Assembly (NCBI GenBank): GCA_964577805.1 | Contig: CAZOAG010000001.1 | Span: forward strand, 1 to 64,000 | Source: CAZPRW01 sp964577805 | GTDB taxonomy: Bacteria > Verrucomicrobiota > Verrucomicrobiia > Opitutales > JAIRKQ01 | DNA: 64,000 nt | Reading direction: 5' to 3' | Shown here: in pieces, positions 44,058-52,891 of the stretch | Layout: every line of letters starts with the position of its first letter | Numbering within the stretch: the stretch's first letter is position 1 | The notes under the pieces: model-generated | What the model saw: only the letters and a program-made list of their open reading frames with translations | What the model was told of the DNA's origin: nothing | Database searches by the model: none | Translations under genes and position numbers: made by a program

Positions 44058-44636
44058 ATGGCGCTGCAAAAGCACATTACGAGTAAGCAAATTTCTCGTA
44101 TGCCGCTTGGGTCATATCGTGGAGATATTGTGTATGTAAAGGATGATGCATCTGCTAAAATGGCAGTAGATGAGCTGTTGTCAGAGTCGATATTAGGGTT
44201 TGATACAGAGAGTAAACCAGCATTTAAGAAGGGAGAATATTTTCCTCCATCATTGATTCAAATAGCTGGTGCGAAAAAAGTATTTTTATTTCACATTGTC
44301 CATATTAGTGGTTTGGAAGTTATAAGGCCAATCCTGGAAAATGGAAAGATCATGAAGGTCGGTTCCGCTATTCAAAACGATGTAAAACATTTACAACGAA
44401 TGATGCCATTTGACGCTAGAGGTTTTTTTGACCTTGGTTTATTTAGTGGGAAATTGGGTATTGTATATACAGGGTTGCGGAATTTAGCGGCAATATTTTT
44501 GCGCATACGAATTTCCAAAAGTTCCCAATTGACAGATTGGAGCCGTCCACAATTGACTCAACAACAAGTGTTATACGCAGCAACAGATGCATGGGTAAGT
44601 CGTGAAATCTTTTTAAAAATGGCGCGATTGCTATAA
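44058..44636 (+). CDS. DEDDy 3'-5' exonuclease (RNase D-like)
   Basis: About 192 residues. Exonuclease motifs are Exo I ILGFDTESKP (Asp and Glu), Exo II KVGSAIQNDVKHLQ (Asp) and Exo III YAATDAWVSREIF (Tyr-x3-Asp). This is the compact 3'-5' exonuclease domain as in RNase D N-terminal parts and WRN-type proteins, without HRDC domains. It may trim RNA or act on DNA; I cannot separate these. Start uncertain: ATG 44058 is near the first conserved residues; frame-open ATGs occur at 43974 and 44004. Confidence 0.85.
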   Translation: MALQKHITSKQISRMPLGSYRGDIVYVKDDASAKMAVDELLSESILGFDTESKPAFKKGEYFPPSLIQIAGAKKVFLFHIVHISGLEVIRPILENGKIMKVGSAIQNDVKHLQRMMPFDARGFFDLGLFSGKLGIVYTGLRNLAAIFLRIRISKSSQLTDWSRPQLTQQQVLYAATDAWVSREIFLKMARLL

Positions 44637-44803
44637 AAGTATTTCACGTGATAAAAACCAAAAGCAAAATTTTTTCCTGCTATGTGTTTTACAAGTATGG
44701 TGTTCTTGGATCGATTGTTTGTTTTTTTGAATGCATAGATTGAATGCTATAGACTCTGAGTGCAGGATTTTATTTTATCAATTGCTTGATTTTTTTTGAA
44801 AGC

Positions 44804-45574
44804 ATGTCATCATATTACAGCATGTGTTTTGGTTTTTGTGATGATGCGTTTATTTTGCCGGAGGTCAGGCAAAATGATGTCATATTCGATAATTTTTTTG
44901 CACAAGGCCAAAGTACTTTGTCATTCTTCCATGATGATGATCAATTTGAATTATTTCTTAAGCATGATGCTTATAAATTTAGTGAATGTATAGTGCTATG
45001 TTTAAAATGTGATGGCAGTGATGTTGAGTTGGTTCTTCCTGGAACAACACGATTGGAACATCTGGATGATCGATTTGAAGATATAGACTTAAATTTGTTG
45101 CAAGGGGATATTCGACAACAGTTGGTTATGTGTTTGTTTGAAAAATATCTTGAGTCGTTGCAACAAATGTTGAGCATGCCGGTAGAGATTGTTTCCATAA
45201 GGCTTGATGGAGATGTAGATGATATATTCGAACGTGAATGTGGTGTTGAAATTAAACGAGGGGAAGAGATTGTTTCATTGATAAATATACGATGTAGTGA
45301 TGCATTTTTTCAGCGTGTTATGCCGTTGTGTTCGAAATGTTTACAGAATGCTGTTGTGGTCGATTGCGAATTGCCATTTTCATGGCATATACAATTGGGT
45401 AGCACACAATTGTTGCAGGAGGATTATAAGGGACTGGAAGAACAAGATATTGTTTTCTTAGATGATTTTTCGTGTATAAATAATAATTGTTACAAGTTGT
45501 CCGGAATAGATGGTATGGCAATAGATTGTGCGTTTATAGATGGTTCATTGGTTGTTAACAAAGTTGTTGTTTGA
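44804..45574 (+). CDS. sctQ: T3SS SctQ N-terminal homologue (cytoplasmic ring component)
   Basis: About 256 residues. The C-terminal part, VVDCELPFSWHIQLGSTQLL followed by EDYKGLEEQDIVFLDDF, has the SctQ/FliM-type surface-presentation-of-antigens (SpoA1) pattern, LPxxxxxxLGxxxLxxxxxxxLxxGDxV. The N-terminal region corresponds to the variable SctQ N domain. Start at ATG 44804; a frame-open start exists at 44786 (TTG). It is followed by the separate gene 45624-46598, which carries the second SpoA domain. Together they reconstitute SctQ (YscQ/CdsQ) for the sorting platform of the injectisome. Could be called SctQa. Confidence 0.7.
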   Translation: MSSYYSMCFGFCDDAFILPEVRQNDVIFDNFFAQGQSTLSFFHDDDQFELFLKHDAYKFSECIVLCLKCDGSDVELVLPGTTRLEHLDDRFEDIDLNLLQGDIRQQLVMCLFEKYLESLQQMLSMPVEIVSIRLDGDVDDIFERECGVEIKRGEEIVSLINIRCSDAFFQRVMPLCSKCLQNAVVVDCELPFSWHIQLGSTQLLQEDYKGLEEQDIVFLDDFSCINNNCYKLSGIDGMAIDCAFIDGSLVVNKVVV

Positions 45575-45623
45575 TAAATAGTGGATCGATGTAAGTTTGC
45601 ATGTGTCGGTATGGGAGAATATA

Positions 45624-46598
45624 ATGAGTTCAAAACATGATAATGATGGTGTGACTGGTATGAGTAAATCGGCAGAAAATTATATCAATGAAGCAAAACA
45701 TGCTGCGGAAAATGAGTTAAATGGTGATGAGGTAGTAGAAGCTATTGATTTGAATGTTGAAGATGGCGAGTCAGATAATGGCGAGTTTGCAGATGATTCG
45801 GTAGACGATGATGACTCCGATGGAGAAACCGATGAAGAAGACAATTCGGACTATGAAGACGACGAATTAGATGATTTAGATTTCGATGAAGAAGATTCTG
45901 AAGATGATGATGATACGGATAATGTTTCTGATGACGATGATAATTTTGACGAAGAAGATAGTGATGCGGATGATTTAGATGCAGGTGATGACGAAGAGTC
46001 TGATGATCTTGATAATGACGACTCCGACGAGGAATTTAAAGAAGACGATGATGAAGATACAGAAATCAATTCTTCTGAAGAAAATGTTCCAGATGGTGAG
46101 GAGCATGAAGGCTCGCATGTAAAAGAAGATATCGATGAAATTGAGACTGAAACGTATGATGCACAAGAAGAAATTTCTGGTGAAATGACTGATGTTATGA
46201 CTGGTGACGATTCCCATGATGATTCTGACAAAACTGTTTCGATTGCAATTTCCGAAGAAGGGGATGTTAATAGAAAATCTGGTGTTGAAAATAATATGCG
46301 TGATATTATTGACGTTGCTGGTAATATGGCAGGACCAGTTAAACGGCAACGTGCAATTAAGAAAAAATCTGTTCCGAAAGATATTATCAAAGGAATTAAT
46401 GTTGATTTGACGTTTGAAACAGCACGACAGTCGATTTCTTTAGGCGAACTTAGCGCAATCAAAGAAGGGTATACATTCGTTTCGCCAAATCCTGTAACGT
46501 CGTTGATAGATGTCAGAGCTAATGGAAAATTGATTGGTCATGGTAGATTGGTCAATGTTGATGGCCGAATTGGAGTACAAATCACTGAAATTTTATAA
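45624..46598 (+). CDS. sctQ: T3SS SctQ C-terminal SpoA domain protein with long acidic region
   Basis: 324 residues. The N-terminal about 200 are extremely rich in Asp, Glu and Ser (for example DDSVDDDDSDGETDEED) and certainly disordered. The last about 70, beginning LTFETARQSISLGELSAIKEGYTF and ending DGRIGVQITEIL, are the SpoA2/FliN-like dimerisation domain found at the C end of SctQ, HrcQb and FliN. GGGAGAATATA precedes ATG 45624, giving a good Shine-Dalgarno. It precedes sctR by 2 bases. The acidic extension is not known to me in SctQ proteins; it may bind a basic partner (inference). Could be called SctQb. Confidence 0.75.
   Translation: MSSKHDNDGVTGMSKSAENYINEAKHAAENELNGDEVVEAIDLNVEDGESDNGEFADDSVDDDDSDGETDEEDNSDYEDDELDDLDFDEEDSEDDDDTDNVSDDDDNFDEEDSDADDLDAGDDEESDDLDNDDSDEEFKEDDDEDTEINSSEENVPDGEEHEGSHVKEDIDEIETETYDAQEEISGEMTDVMTGDDSHDDSDKTVSIAISEEGDVNRKSGVENNMRDIIDVAGNMAGPVKRQRAIKKKSVPKDIIKGINVDLTFETARQSISLGELSAIKEGYTFVSPNPVTSLIDVRANGKLIGHGRLVNVDGRIGVQITEIL
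45750..46080 (+). repeat. Low-complexity GA(T/C)-rich region encoding acidic tract
   Basis: Approximate extent. The nucleotide sequence is dominated by GAT, GAC, GAA and GAG codons giving long D/E runs. Such a tract is prone to length variation, so it may vary between strains. Confidence 0.6.
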
Positions 46599-46600
46599 AC

Positions 46601-47254
46601 ATGACAGATGTAGCATTAAATCCAGTAACAATAGTGGTGTTGCTTGTTGCATTATCACTTGCTCCATTTTTGATATTGCTCGTGTCATCATTTGTAAAAA
46701 TGGTGATTGTGATGAATCTTGTTCGCAATGCTCTTGGTGTGCAGCAAGTGCCACCTAACATGGTATTGAACGGATTGGCGATCATGTTGAGTATATACGT
46801 AATGTTTCCTGTTGTGAAAGAGATTGGATTACGTGCAGGTACAGTAAAACTGGAATTCGACTCTTTTGAACAGATAAAAAAGGTTGTGAATACATTACAA
46901 GAGCCACTTCAAGGATTTTTAAATAAACATACCAATGATAAACATAAATCGTTTTTTGTACGTACAGCACATAAATTATGGCCAAAAGAGGATGCTGAAC
47001 AATTGAAAGAAGATGATTTGATGGTATTAGTCCCAGCATTTACAGTAACTGAATTGACAGAAGCATTCCAAATAGGATTTCTATTATACTTGCCATTTAT
47101 TGCGATTGATTTGATCGTATCAAATATATTACTAGCATTGGGTATGATGATGGTATCTCCTATGACGATATCGTTGCCATTCAAACTAATGCTGTTTGTT
47201 ATTGTTAACGGTTGGTCGAAGTTAATACATGGTCTTGTGTTGACGTATAAATAA
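46601..47254 (+). CDS. sctR: Type III secretion export apparatus protein SctR (FliP family)
   Basis: 217 residues, with segments of FliP/SctR: SLAPFLILLVSSFVKMVIVMNLVRNALGVQQVPPN (N-terminal membrane part with conserved FVKMVIVM and GxQQxP), VLVPAFTVTELTEAFQIGFLLYLPFIAIDLIVSNIL (AFxxSELxxAFxIGFxxxxPF pattern) and MMVSPMTISLPFKLMLFV (MxMxxPxxxSLPxKL). It forms the SctR5T1S4 export gate. It follows sctQ by 2 bases. sctS, sctT, sctU and sctV are not in the window, so the T3SS genes are dispersed, as in Chlamydiae. A flagellar origin (FliP) is possible but SctQ context favours a T3SS. Confidence 0.92.
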   Translation: MTDVALNPVTIVVLLVALSLAPFLILLVSSFVKMVIVMNLVRNALGVQQVPPNMVLNGLAIMLSIYVMFPVVKEIGLRAGTVKLEFDSFEQIKKVVNTLQEPLQGFLNKHTNDKHKSFFVRTAHKLWPKEDAEQLKEDDLMVLVPAFTVTELTEAFQIGFLLYLPFIAIDLIVSNILLALGMMMVSPMTISLPFKLMLFVIVNGWSKLIHGLVLTYK

Positions 47255-47281
47255 AGAAATTCAGCTGGCTTCTAATAAGCA

Positions 47282-47308
47282 TTGACCAATTTATTAATTT
47301 GTTATACT
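47282..47308 (+). promoter_or_regulatory. Weak candidate promoter upstream of tsaB
   Basis: TTGACC (47282-47287) and TATACT (47303-47308) with a 15-bp spacer, shorter than the optimum. It would serve tsaB, whose start is 108 bases downstream. Confidence 0.3.
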
Positions 47309-47415
47309 GCGTCGGTTTGCAGCAGCTCGACATGCTATATTTTTAATAAACACTTGTTTTAACAGCATTTCATCTCTTGCCAATTAAATGCGAAATGATT
47401 ATGTGATGATTGGTG

Positions 47416-48033
47416 ATGTTGTGTGAGCAGTGTTTGTTGATTGATGCGGCGACGCCATTGATACAGGTAGCACATGTTGTTGACGGAAAAATATCAATGG
47501 TGCATTCGCGTATTGGACATTGTGTCGATGTTTTATTCAATTTAGTCCGTGATGTTATGAATGATTGCGGACTATCGTTGGATGATATCGATGGGATGAT
47601 ATATTGTAGTGGTCCTGGTTCTACAATGGGTTTGCGAACAGCACTCATGTCGATTTCAACATTGGAAATCTTTAATAGCAAGAAATTACAGATTTTTTCA
47701 TATTGTAGCTTAGACATGTGCCGATTGTTATATCCGAATGCAAAAACATTTATAACCTGTGGGACAGGTAATAGTGTAGTGAAATTGGATGTTGGCAGTC
47801 AGTCTCCTGTTGTTATCACTATCGATGATTTGCAAAATGAAAGTGATATAAAATTTTTGAATACTAGGCACGTTATTCCTGCAAAGTTTGCTGGTTTTGA
47901 TCAGGTTATATATGATTTGAATAATGTATCATGCGATATTCATCGGATTTGTCATCCGTCAGATGGTACTATTCATGATTTTGGATATAACAATTATGTC
48001 AAGTGGGCTGCTGGAGTGCATGTAAAACAATGA
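47416..48033 (+). CDS. tsaB: TsaB-like protein (t6A biosynthesis)
   Basis: About 206 residues. The N-terminal LLIDAATP, the segment LSLDDIDGMIYCSGPGSTMGLRTALM (TsaB consensus S-G-P-G-S-x-T-G-L-R) and the total length match TsaB, a non-catalytic ASKHA paralogue of TsaD needed for threonylcarbamoyl-A37 in tRNA. ATG 47416 is chosen because the family starts with the ILxIDTAT strand; TTG 47410 is the frame-open alternative. It overlaps the next gene by 4 bases (ATGA). Confidence 0.75.
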   Translation: MLCEQCLLIDAATPLIQVAHVVDGKISMVHSRIGHCVDVLFNLVRDVMNDCGLSLDDIDGMIYCSGPGSTMGLRTALMSISTLEIFNSKKLQIFSYCSLDMCRLLYPNAKTFITCGTGNSVVKLDVGSQSPVVITIDDLQNESDIKFLNTRHVIPAKFAGFDQVIYDLNNVSCDIHRICHPSDGTIHDFGYNNYVKWAAGVHVKQ

Positions 48034-48467
48034 ATATACTAATTATTATTACGGTATTAATTTTTATGTTGGTCGTAAGGTATATTTTCAAAAAGAAACG
48101 TAATATTGTCATTGTTTGTAAAAGGTCTCGTATTACAGTCTTTTTGCCAAAATTAAGACTTGCTCGCAAAGAAATTTGTGATGATGGTGGCAATGTATTT
48201 ATTATAAATGTATCACGAGTATTACGTGAATATTTGTCTGACGTTTATCATATCGATGCGTTGTCAATAACAACAGAAGAATTGATAAAATGTTTATTGG
48301 CGGATGCAAAAAATGAACTCCATGTTATCAGTAGCATTAGTGAAGTATTGAGATTATCAGATACAGTGAAATTTTCACAGCGCAAACTATCAGTTATTCA
48401 GCAACGTGGAATATATAAAAAAGTGTTGCGGTTCGTATTGTCGATGGAACGTAAATTAAAACATTGA
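48030..48467 (+). CDS. DUF4381-like membrane-anchored protein
   Basis: About 145 residues with one N-terminal membrane helix (MNILIIITVLIFMLVVRYIFKK) and a cytoplasmic helical domain containing VSRVLREYLSDVYHIDAL, TTEELIKCLLADA and ISEVLRLSDTVKFSQ. These correspond to the LRxYLexxxgi/TTEEFL/LLxxxDxxKFA pattern of DUF4381-type proteins of Bat/MoxR aerotolerance operons, from memory. Here it lacks those neighbours. ATG 48030 overlaps tsaB. Function unknown. Confidence 0.5.
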   Translation: MNILIIITVLIFMLVVRYIFKKKRNIVIVCKRSRITVFLPKLRLARKEICDDGGNVFIINVSRVLREYLSDVYHIDALSITTEELIKCLLADAKNELHVISSISEVLRLSDTVKFSQRKLSVIQQRGIYKKVLRFVLSMERKLKH

Positions 48468-48635
48468 TAGATGTTTGTAATTTTTATTTTCAAAAAGGCT
48501 TAAATTTTTAAAAAAAAGATTTGTGCATAGCTGTATTGCAATAGTTAGCAACCAACCAGACAAAAACAAAGAATATCTTTATTTGCAAAATAAGAAAAAA
48601 CATCATGAGCTTTTTTATTGATATAATAATTGTTG

Positions 48636-50342
48636 TTAAGCTTTGAATATAGCCCCGAAATTTTTTCCCATAAAAACTGATGCTCCGATTATTGTAATCG
48701 ATAAAAACGTCATTGCCCATACTCCGAGAGAGCATGCCAAAAATGGTCCTTCTCCCAATAAATTCATTAACTCGTATATTGCTTTGGTTATAGGATAATA
48801 CTGTTGTTTTTGTGCCAATATTAAGGAATCTGATACTTCGAGCATTGTTTGCGAAAATACCAATAATCCGCCAGCCAGTAGGTTGGAGATGATTAATGGA
48901 AATGTAATTTTTATTCCTGCTTTGATAGGAGAACATCCCAAGCATTGTGCTGCTTCTTCGTACGAATAACTCATTTGTTGTAATCCTGACACAGCTGATC
49001 GCACCATGAATGGCAATTTTCTTATGGCATACGCTATTATCAGAAGTATTGTTGGGTTTTCTACAGGGTTTAATCGTTCAAAAAATCTTCCTTTCTGACT
49101 CATTGCTAGATAACCAAAAGCCATCACTAGTCCTGGAACAGCAAGTGGTAGCATCGTCATAGTATCAAGTGCATGTCTTAATTTTATTTTGGATCGTACG
49201 ACAACGAACGCTATCATTATCCCGAAAATTATAGCGAATAGTGTAGCAAATCCGGAGTATAGTACGCTGTTTTCAATGGCTGGAATAGTCAATGGATGGC
49301 TCAATGTTGTTTCGTAGTTGCTGAATGTCCATACATTTGGAAGAACAGATTTGTACCAGTCTCCTGCAAATGATGTCAGAATTACTGCGATGTGTGGCAT
49401 TAATGCAATAAATGTAATTCCTCCAAACAAAGAACAGCACATGATCCTTTTATAAATGCTGATTTTTCTTGTTGAAGAGACATGAGATGCTTTTGCCATC
49501 ATTGTATAGTTGTTTCTGCCAGTCAACAATTTCCCGATGACGTAGAACATTAATGATAACATCAAGACGACACTGACAAGTGCAAATGGCATTTGATTGT
49601 CACCGATTTCTTTCAGCCCATTATAAATTTGTACAGAAACAACATTATTGTAGTCGAAAATTAATGGCACACCTAATTCCGTGAATGACCAAATGAACAC
49701 CAATGTTACTCCAGCGAAAATGCCAGATCGCATCAATGGAAATGTGATTTTAAAAAACCTGCGTAAGCCATGATATCCCATGCATTCAGCTGCTTCGTCC
49801 AAAGAAGGATCGATGTTAGCCAACGTTGATACTAGGTTTAAATACAGAATAGGGTATAGGCTTATGGCGTTTAATACACACATTCCTATTAGTTTGTATT
49901 CACCTAGCCAGTCGATCAATCTTGTTGAGTCGATGATCCCAAATTTTAATAATATAGCATTGAGCATGCCACGGACTCCAAAGATATGATTGATTCCTAT
50001 GGCGCCGACAAATGGTGGTAACATTATTGGTAGCAACACTATGTTTGTAAAAATTTTTTTCCCTGGAAATTCATAACGGTCAGAAAAATATGCCAACGGA
50101 AGTGCTATTATAAATGCTAATGTTGTTGTTACTGTTGCTAGTATTACTGAATTCCGTATGCTGATTAAATACAATCTATTTTCAAATACTGCTTTGATGT
50201 AATCTAAAGTAAATGTGCCATCTGTTCCTGTAAACCCACCACGCAATACTTGAGAAATTGGCCAAACAAAAAATGCTGCGAATAACAAACATGCAACACA
50301 GAAAACGGCTATAGAACACTTTCTCACCTGTAGAGAATGCAA
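48636..50342 (-). CDS. Iron(III)-type ABC transporter permease (FbpB/ThiP-like)
   Basis: 568 residues with twelve or so hydrophobic helices formed by two fused permease modules. Each carries an EAA loop: DEAAECMGYHGLRRFFKITFPL (about 180-202) and EEAAQCLGCSPIKAGIKITFPL (about 485-506). This duplicated BPD-type permease is characteristic of FbpB/AfuB/SfuB and ThiP. No substrate-binding protein or ATPase is adjacent, so the system is dispersed or the permease pairs with a shared ATPase. Start codon uncertain (TTG 50342 or GTG 50327). A strong hairpin precedes it. Confidence 0.85.
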   Translation of the reverse strand: MHSLQVRKCSIAVFCVACLLFAAFFVWPISQVLRGGFTGTDGTFTLDYIKAVFENRLYLISIRNSVILATVTTTLAFIIALPLAYFSDRYEFPGKKIFTNIVLLPIMLPPFVGAIGINHIFGVRGMLNAILLKFGIIDSTRLIDWLGEYKLIGMCVLNAISLYPILYLNLVSTLANIDPSLDEAAECMGYHGLRRFFKITFPLMRSGIFAGVTLVFIWSFTELGVPLIFDYNNVVSVQIYNGLKEIGDNQMPFALVSVVLMLSLMFYVIGKLLTGRNNYTMMAKASHVSSTRKISIYKRIMCCSLFGGITFIALMPHIAVILTSFAGDWYKSVLPNVWTFSNYETTLSHPLTIPAIENSVLYSGFATLFAIIFGIMIAFVVVRSKIKLRHALDTMTMLPLAVPGLVMAFGYLAMSQKGRFFERLNPVENPTILLIIAYAIRKLPFMVRSAVSGLQQMSYSYEEAAQCLGCSPIKAGIKITFPLIISNLLAGGLLVFSQTMLEVSDSLILAQKQQYYPITKAIYELMNLLGEGPFLACSLGVWAMTFLSITIIGASVFMGKNFGAIFKA

Positions 50343-50348
50343 CTAGTT

Positions 50349-50386
50349 AAAAAAATCTCATTGGCAAGGCATAATGAGATTTTTTT
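50349..50386 (-). terminator. Bidirectional-type hairpin terminator between the 212-residue gene and the permease gene
   Basis: A perfect 14-bp stem, AAAAAAATCTCATT (50349-50362) with its complement AATGAGATTTTTTT (50373-50386), and a 10-base loop. A-run on one side and T-run on the other make it work on either strand. On the minus strand it ends the gene at 50411-51049 just before the permease start, so the permease is transcribed on its own or by readthrough. Confidence 0.85.
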
Positions 50387-50410
50387 ATTAGAATGAGATA
50401 TAGTTCTTTA

Positions 50411-51049
50411 TTACCAGGATGTGTCTTCATTGATTTCGATTGATTCATCGACTTCATCATCGAAGTCTGACAGATCAAGTTCTTCGTCATTCTTCATTTC
50501 ATCATCGTCATCATCGAGACTATAACCGGTCGGTACGTAGTCTAATATTGACATGATTTCATCAAAGACATGCATTTTTATTCCAGAAATGTACCGTTCT
50601 TGTTGTTCAGCATGAAGAATATCTTCTATTTCTTCTATGTTAAGAGGTTGTTGAAAATCTAAAGTTGCATTTAGCAATTTCACTCGCAGTGCAATAACAT
50701 GGTCCAAAAATTCAACAAACGGCCCTTCTTGTTCTCCTAATACATTTGGCAGTCCAAAGATCGATTCACGTGGATTGAAGATATTATCCTTCGTTTCAGT
50801 AATTCGCAACATCTCTTTAGGAGTTTCCTTATCGATTGAGAACAATACAAGAGCATTATTAACTACTTCATCTTTCAATCCATATGGTCGCAACGCTGAT
50901 AATAAATCCGCAACACGTTCCAATTGTTTTGGATCAAGAATGCCAGCATATTCTGTATCGCAATGCACATCATCGCTTGATTCGTGTACCCACCAGTTAT
51001 AATCTTCCCCTAATCGAATTATGCACCAGCTATTCTTGTCAGTTGTCAT
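50411..51049 (-). CDS. Hypothetical protein with acidic C-terminal tail
   Basis: 212 residues, no signal peptide. A compact globular part, with SWCIIRLGEDYNWWVHESSDD near the start and LDPKQLERVADLLSALRPYGLKD, is followed by GPFVEFLDHVIALRVKLLNATLDF and a C-terminal tail rich in D/E (DDDDDEMKNDEELDLSDFDDEVDE). The start has AGGTAATAAG upstream, a good Shine-Dalgarno. Family not recognised. It has its own strong terminator, so it is an independent unit. Confidence 0.65.
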   Translation of the reverse strand: MTTDKNSWCIIRLGEDYNWWVHESSDDVHCDTEYAGILDPKQLERVADLLSALRPYGLKDEVVNNALVLFSIDKETPKEMLRITETKDNIFNPRESIFGLPNVLGEQEGPFVEFLDHVIALRVKLLNATLDFQQPLNIEEIEDILHAEQQERYISGIKMHVFDEIMSILDYVPTGYSLDDDDDEMKNDEELDLSDFDDEVDESIEINEDTSW

Positions 51050-51394
51050 CTTATTACCTATATATAAAAATCTCCTCTGTAAGTAAAAAAAGTTATCCGT
51101 AAAGAAAAATATAAGTATCTATTAATTTATGAAACATTTAATATGCAACATTTGCTGCTTTGTACCTTAACAACCAACATTTAAAACGTAAAGATTTAAT
51201 GCTGCATATTAGTTGAAGCCAAATTTTGGATAATGATGTATTTTAATGCATTTTGCTGTGTGTGGTGTGATTTAATAATGCTTGATGTTTTTATTGATTA
51301 AATAAAAATAACGTTGACATTATTGCCGTCTTTAGCTCAGATGGTGGTATGGTCCGTTGATTGTAATTGTTTTTCTTGAAGAACGGATACGTGT
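51050..51394. other. Intergenic region upstream of the beta-CASP nuclease gene
   Basis: 345 bases with no convincing gene. It is divergent between the acidic-tail gene and the beta-CASP gene. It contains TTGACA at 51314-51319 and a GTCTTTAGCTCAGATGGT segment (51328-51345) that resembles the 5' part of a tRNA but has no matching T arm; see rejected items. Nothing else recognised. Confidence 0.45.
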
Positions 51395-52762
51395 ATGCGC
51401 TTTATAGATTTAAATAGAAAACGAGAAGTTGGGGCTTCTTGTATATTTATTACAGTGGGTGATTTTAATATTGTTATTGATTGCGGAACTAGCCCGAAGT
51501 ACATGGGATATGATGCATTGCCTGATTTTGAAAAGATCGGAACGTCTGTAATTGACTTAGTATTGATATCGCATTGTCATTTAGACCATGTTGGTGCATT
51601 GCCGTACTTTATGAAGCAACAGCCACAGGCACGTGTTCTTATATCGCAAGCTTCGCATATGGTTTTACCACGTATTTTGAACAATTCCATAACTGTAATG
51701 AAGTTACAAAAGGATGAGTTTGGGATAAAAGAATATCCACTTTACACACAATCTGATATAGAAGCATTAGAAGAGTCTATTTTGCCGATGCAATTTGGAA
51801 AAACACGTACATTGGTAAAGGATAATGATGAAATAAAAATAACATTTTATAATGCAGGACATGTTGTTGGAGCGAGTTCAATTTTGATAGAACATAAACA
51901 TCGCAAGATTTTTTATACTGGTGATGTTTTGTTTCGCGATATGTATACATTGAATGGTGCAAAGTGGCCAGAAGAACATATTGATACTGTTATTACAGAA
52001 ACAACGCGTGGTAGCACTAAGCGAACAAAGGATAATAGTGTCGATAAAGAAATTGATAGATTTTTAACTGTTGTGCACGATACCATTGATAATGGAGGGT
52101 CTGTATTGATTCCTGCATTTGCATTTGGAAGAATGCAAGAGATTGTAAAGATTATCAGCCATGCACGCAAATGTAATAAACTGCAATCGAATGTTCCGAT
52201 TTTCTGTTCTGGATTGGGTTATGGATTGATGGATGATTTTGATGTAATAGCGAAAAAATTATCAGCTGTGAACTTTAGAAAAAAGATTGTCAAAGAATTG
52301 AGTATAAGGATGTTCCATGGCAACCAGCCAGAAGCGATAAAACAGCAAATACAAGAACCATCGATTTTTCTTTTGAGCAGTGGGATGTTGGTAGAAAATA
52401 CATCTGCATATAATGTTGCAGCAGCATTGATCGATGATCCTAAAAATGCGATTTGTTTTGTTGGTTTTTGCGATGAATCTACTCCTGGCGGACAGTTGCA
52501 GACAAAATCTCGCGGTGATTCATTTTTGTTCAAATCACACCATTATCAGCCAAAGATCGCAGCATATGTAGAAAAATTTGATATGAGCGGACATGCTGAT
52601 CGTGAAGAGATTTTGCAAGGAGTATTAAATTTTTCACCACGTGCTGTAGTTTTAGTACATGGTGAAGAAGACTCTCGGAATTGGTTCATGGATTCCTTTA
52701 TCGACATGTCACCAAAAACACAAATTATCGACCCAACACCGTCTGAAGAGATTTTTGTGTGA
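51395..52762 (+). CDS. Beta-CASP metallo-beta-lactamase fold RNA nuclease
   Basis: 455 residues. Metal site HCHLDHVGALPYF (about 67-79), a downstream FYNAGHVVGASSIL, YTGDVLFRD and TTRGSTK (motif 4), the beta-CASP cap VLIPAFAFGRMQEIVKI and late motifs LLSSGMLVENTSAYNV, SGHADREEIL and LVHGEED. The Zn residues and the motif-A/B/C His/Asp pattern are intact. Likely processes mRNA or 3' ends as in prokaryotic CPSF-like proteins, or is an RNase J-like enzyme; the shorter, KH-less form is bacterial. No partner gene nearby. Confidence 0.9.
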   Translation: MRFIDLNRKREVGASCIFITVGDFNIVIDCGTSPKYMGYDALPDFEKIGTSVIDLVLISHCHLDHVGALPYFMKQQPQARVLISQASHMVLPRILNNSITVMKLQKDEFGIKEYPLYTQSDIEALEESILPMQFGKTRTLVKDNDEIKITFYNAGHVVGASSILIEHKHRKIFYTGDVLFRDMYTLNGAKWPEEHIDTVITETTRGSTKRTKDNSVDKEIDRFLTVVHDTIDNGGSVLIPAFAFGRMQEIVKIISHARKCNKLQSNVPIFCSGLGYGLMDDFDVIAKKLSAVNFRKKIVKELSIRMFHGNQPEAIKQQIQEPSIFLLSSGMLVENTSAYNVAAALIDDPKNAICFVGFCDESTPGGQLQTKSRGDSFLFKSHHYQPKIAAYVEKFDMSGHADREEILQGVLNFSPRAVVLVHGEEDSRNWFMDSFIDMSPKTQIIDPTPSEEIFV

Positions 52763-52891
52763 TTCAATTCTTATTATTTGCCTTACATATTGTTATGTGC
52801 TAATATTGAAAGGTTAGTGAAGTGATGTTGTAGTCATTAAAAATATCGACTGCTAAATAAGTTTTTTTGAATGGTGTGATTTAGTTTGTGC

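Noticed and set aside
45851..46462. Ser-rich minus-strand frame of about 203 codons opposite the acidic SctQ gene
   Set aside because: It is the antisense of the GA-rich tract (GAT/GAC giving ATC/GTC and TCA/TCT-type codons) and so stays open by composition; no start signal or family.
48484..48635. A/T-rich stretch with AAGCTT-like inverted pieces downstream of the permease gene
   Set aside because: The paired arms are weak and interrupted, without a convincing stem and T-run in the minus direction, so no terminator is called.
51325..51372. tRNA-like segment (GTCTTTAGCTCAGATGGT) upstream of the beta-CASP gene
   Set aside because: It resembles a tRNA 5' half with D arm, but no matching acceptor strand, anticodon stem or T arm (GTTCGA) follows before the coding region. 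At best a decayed remnant; chance similarity is possible.
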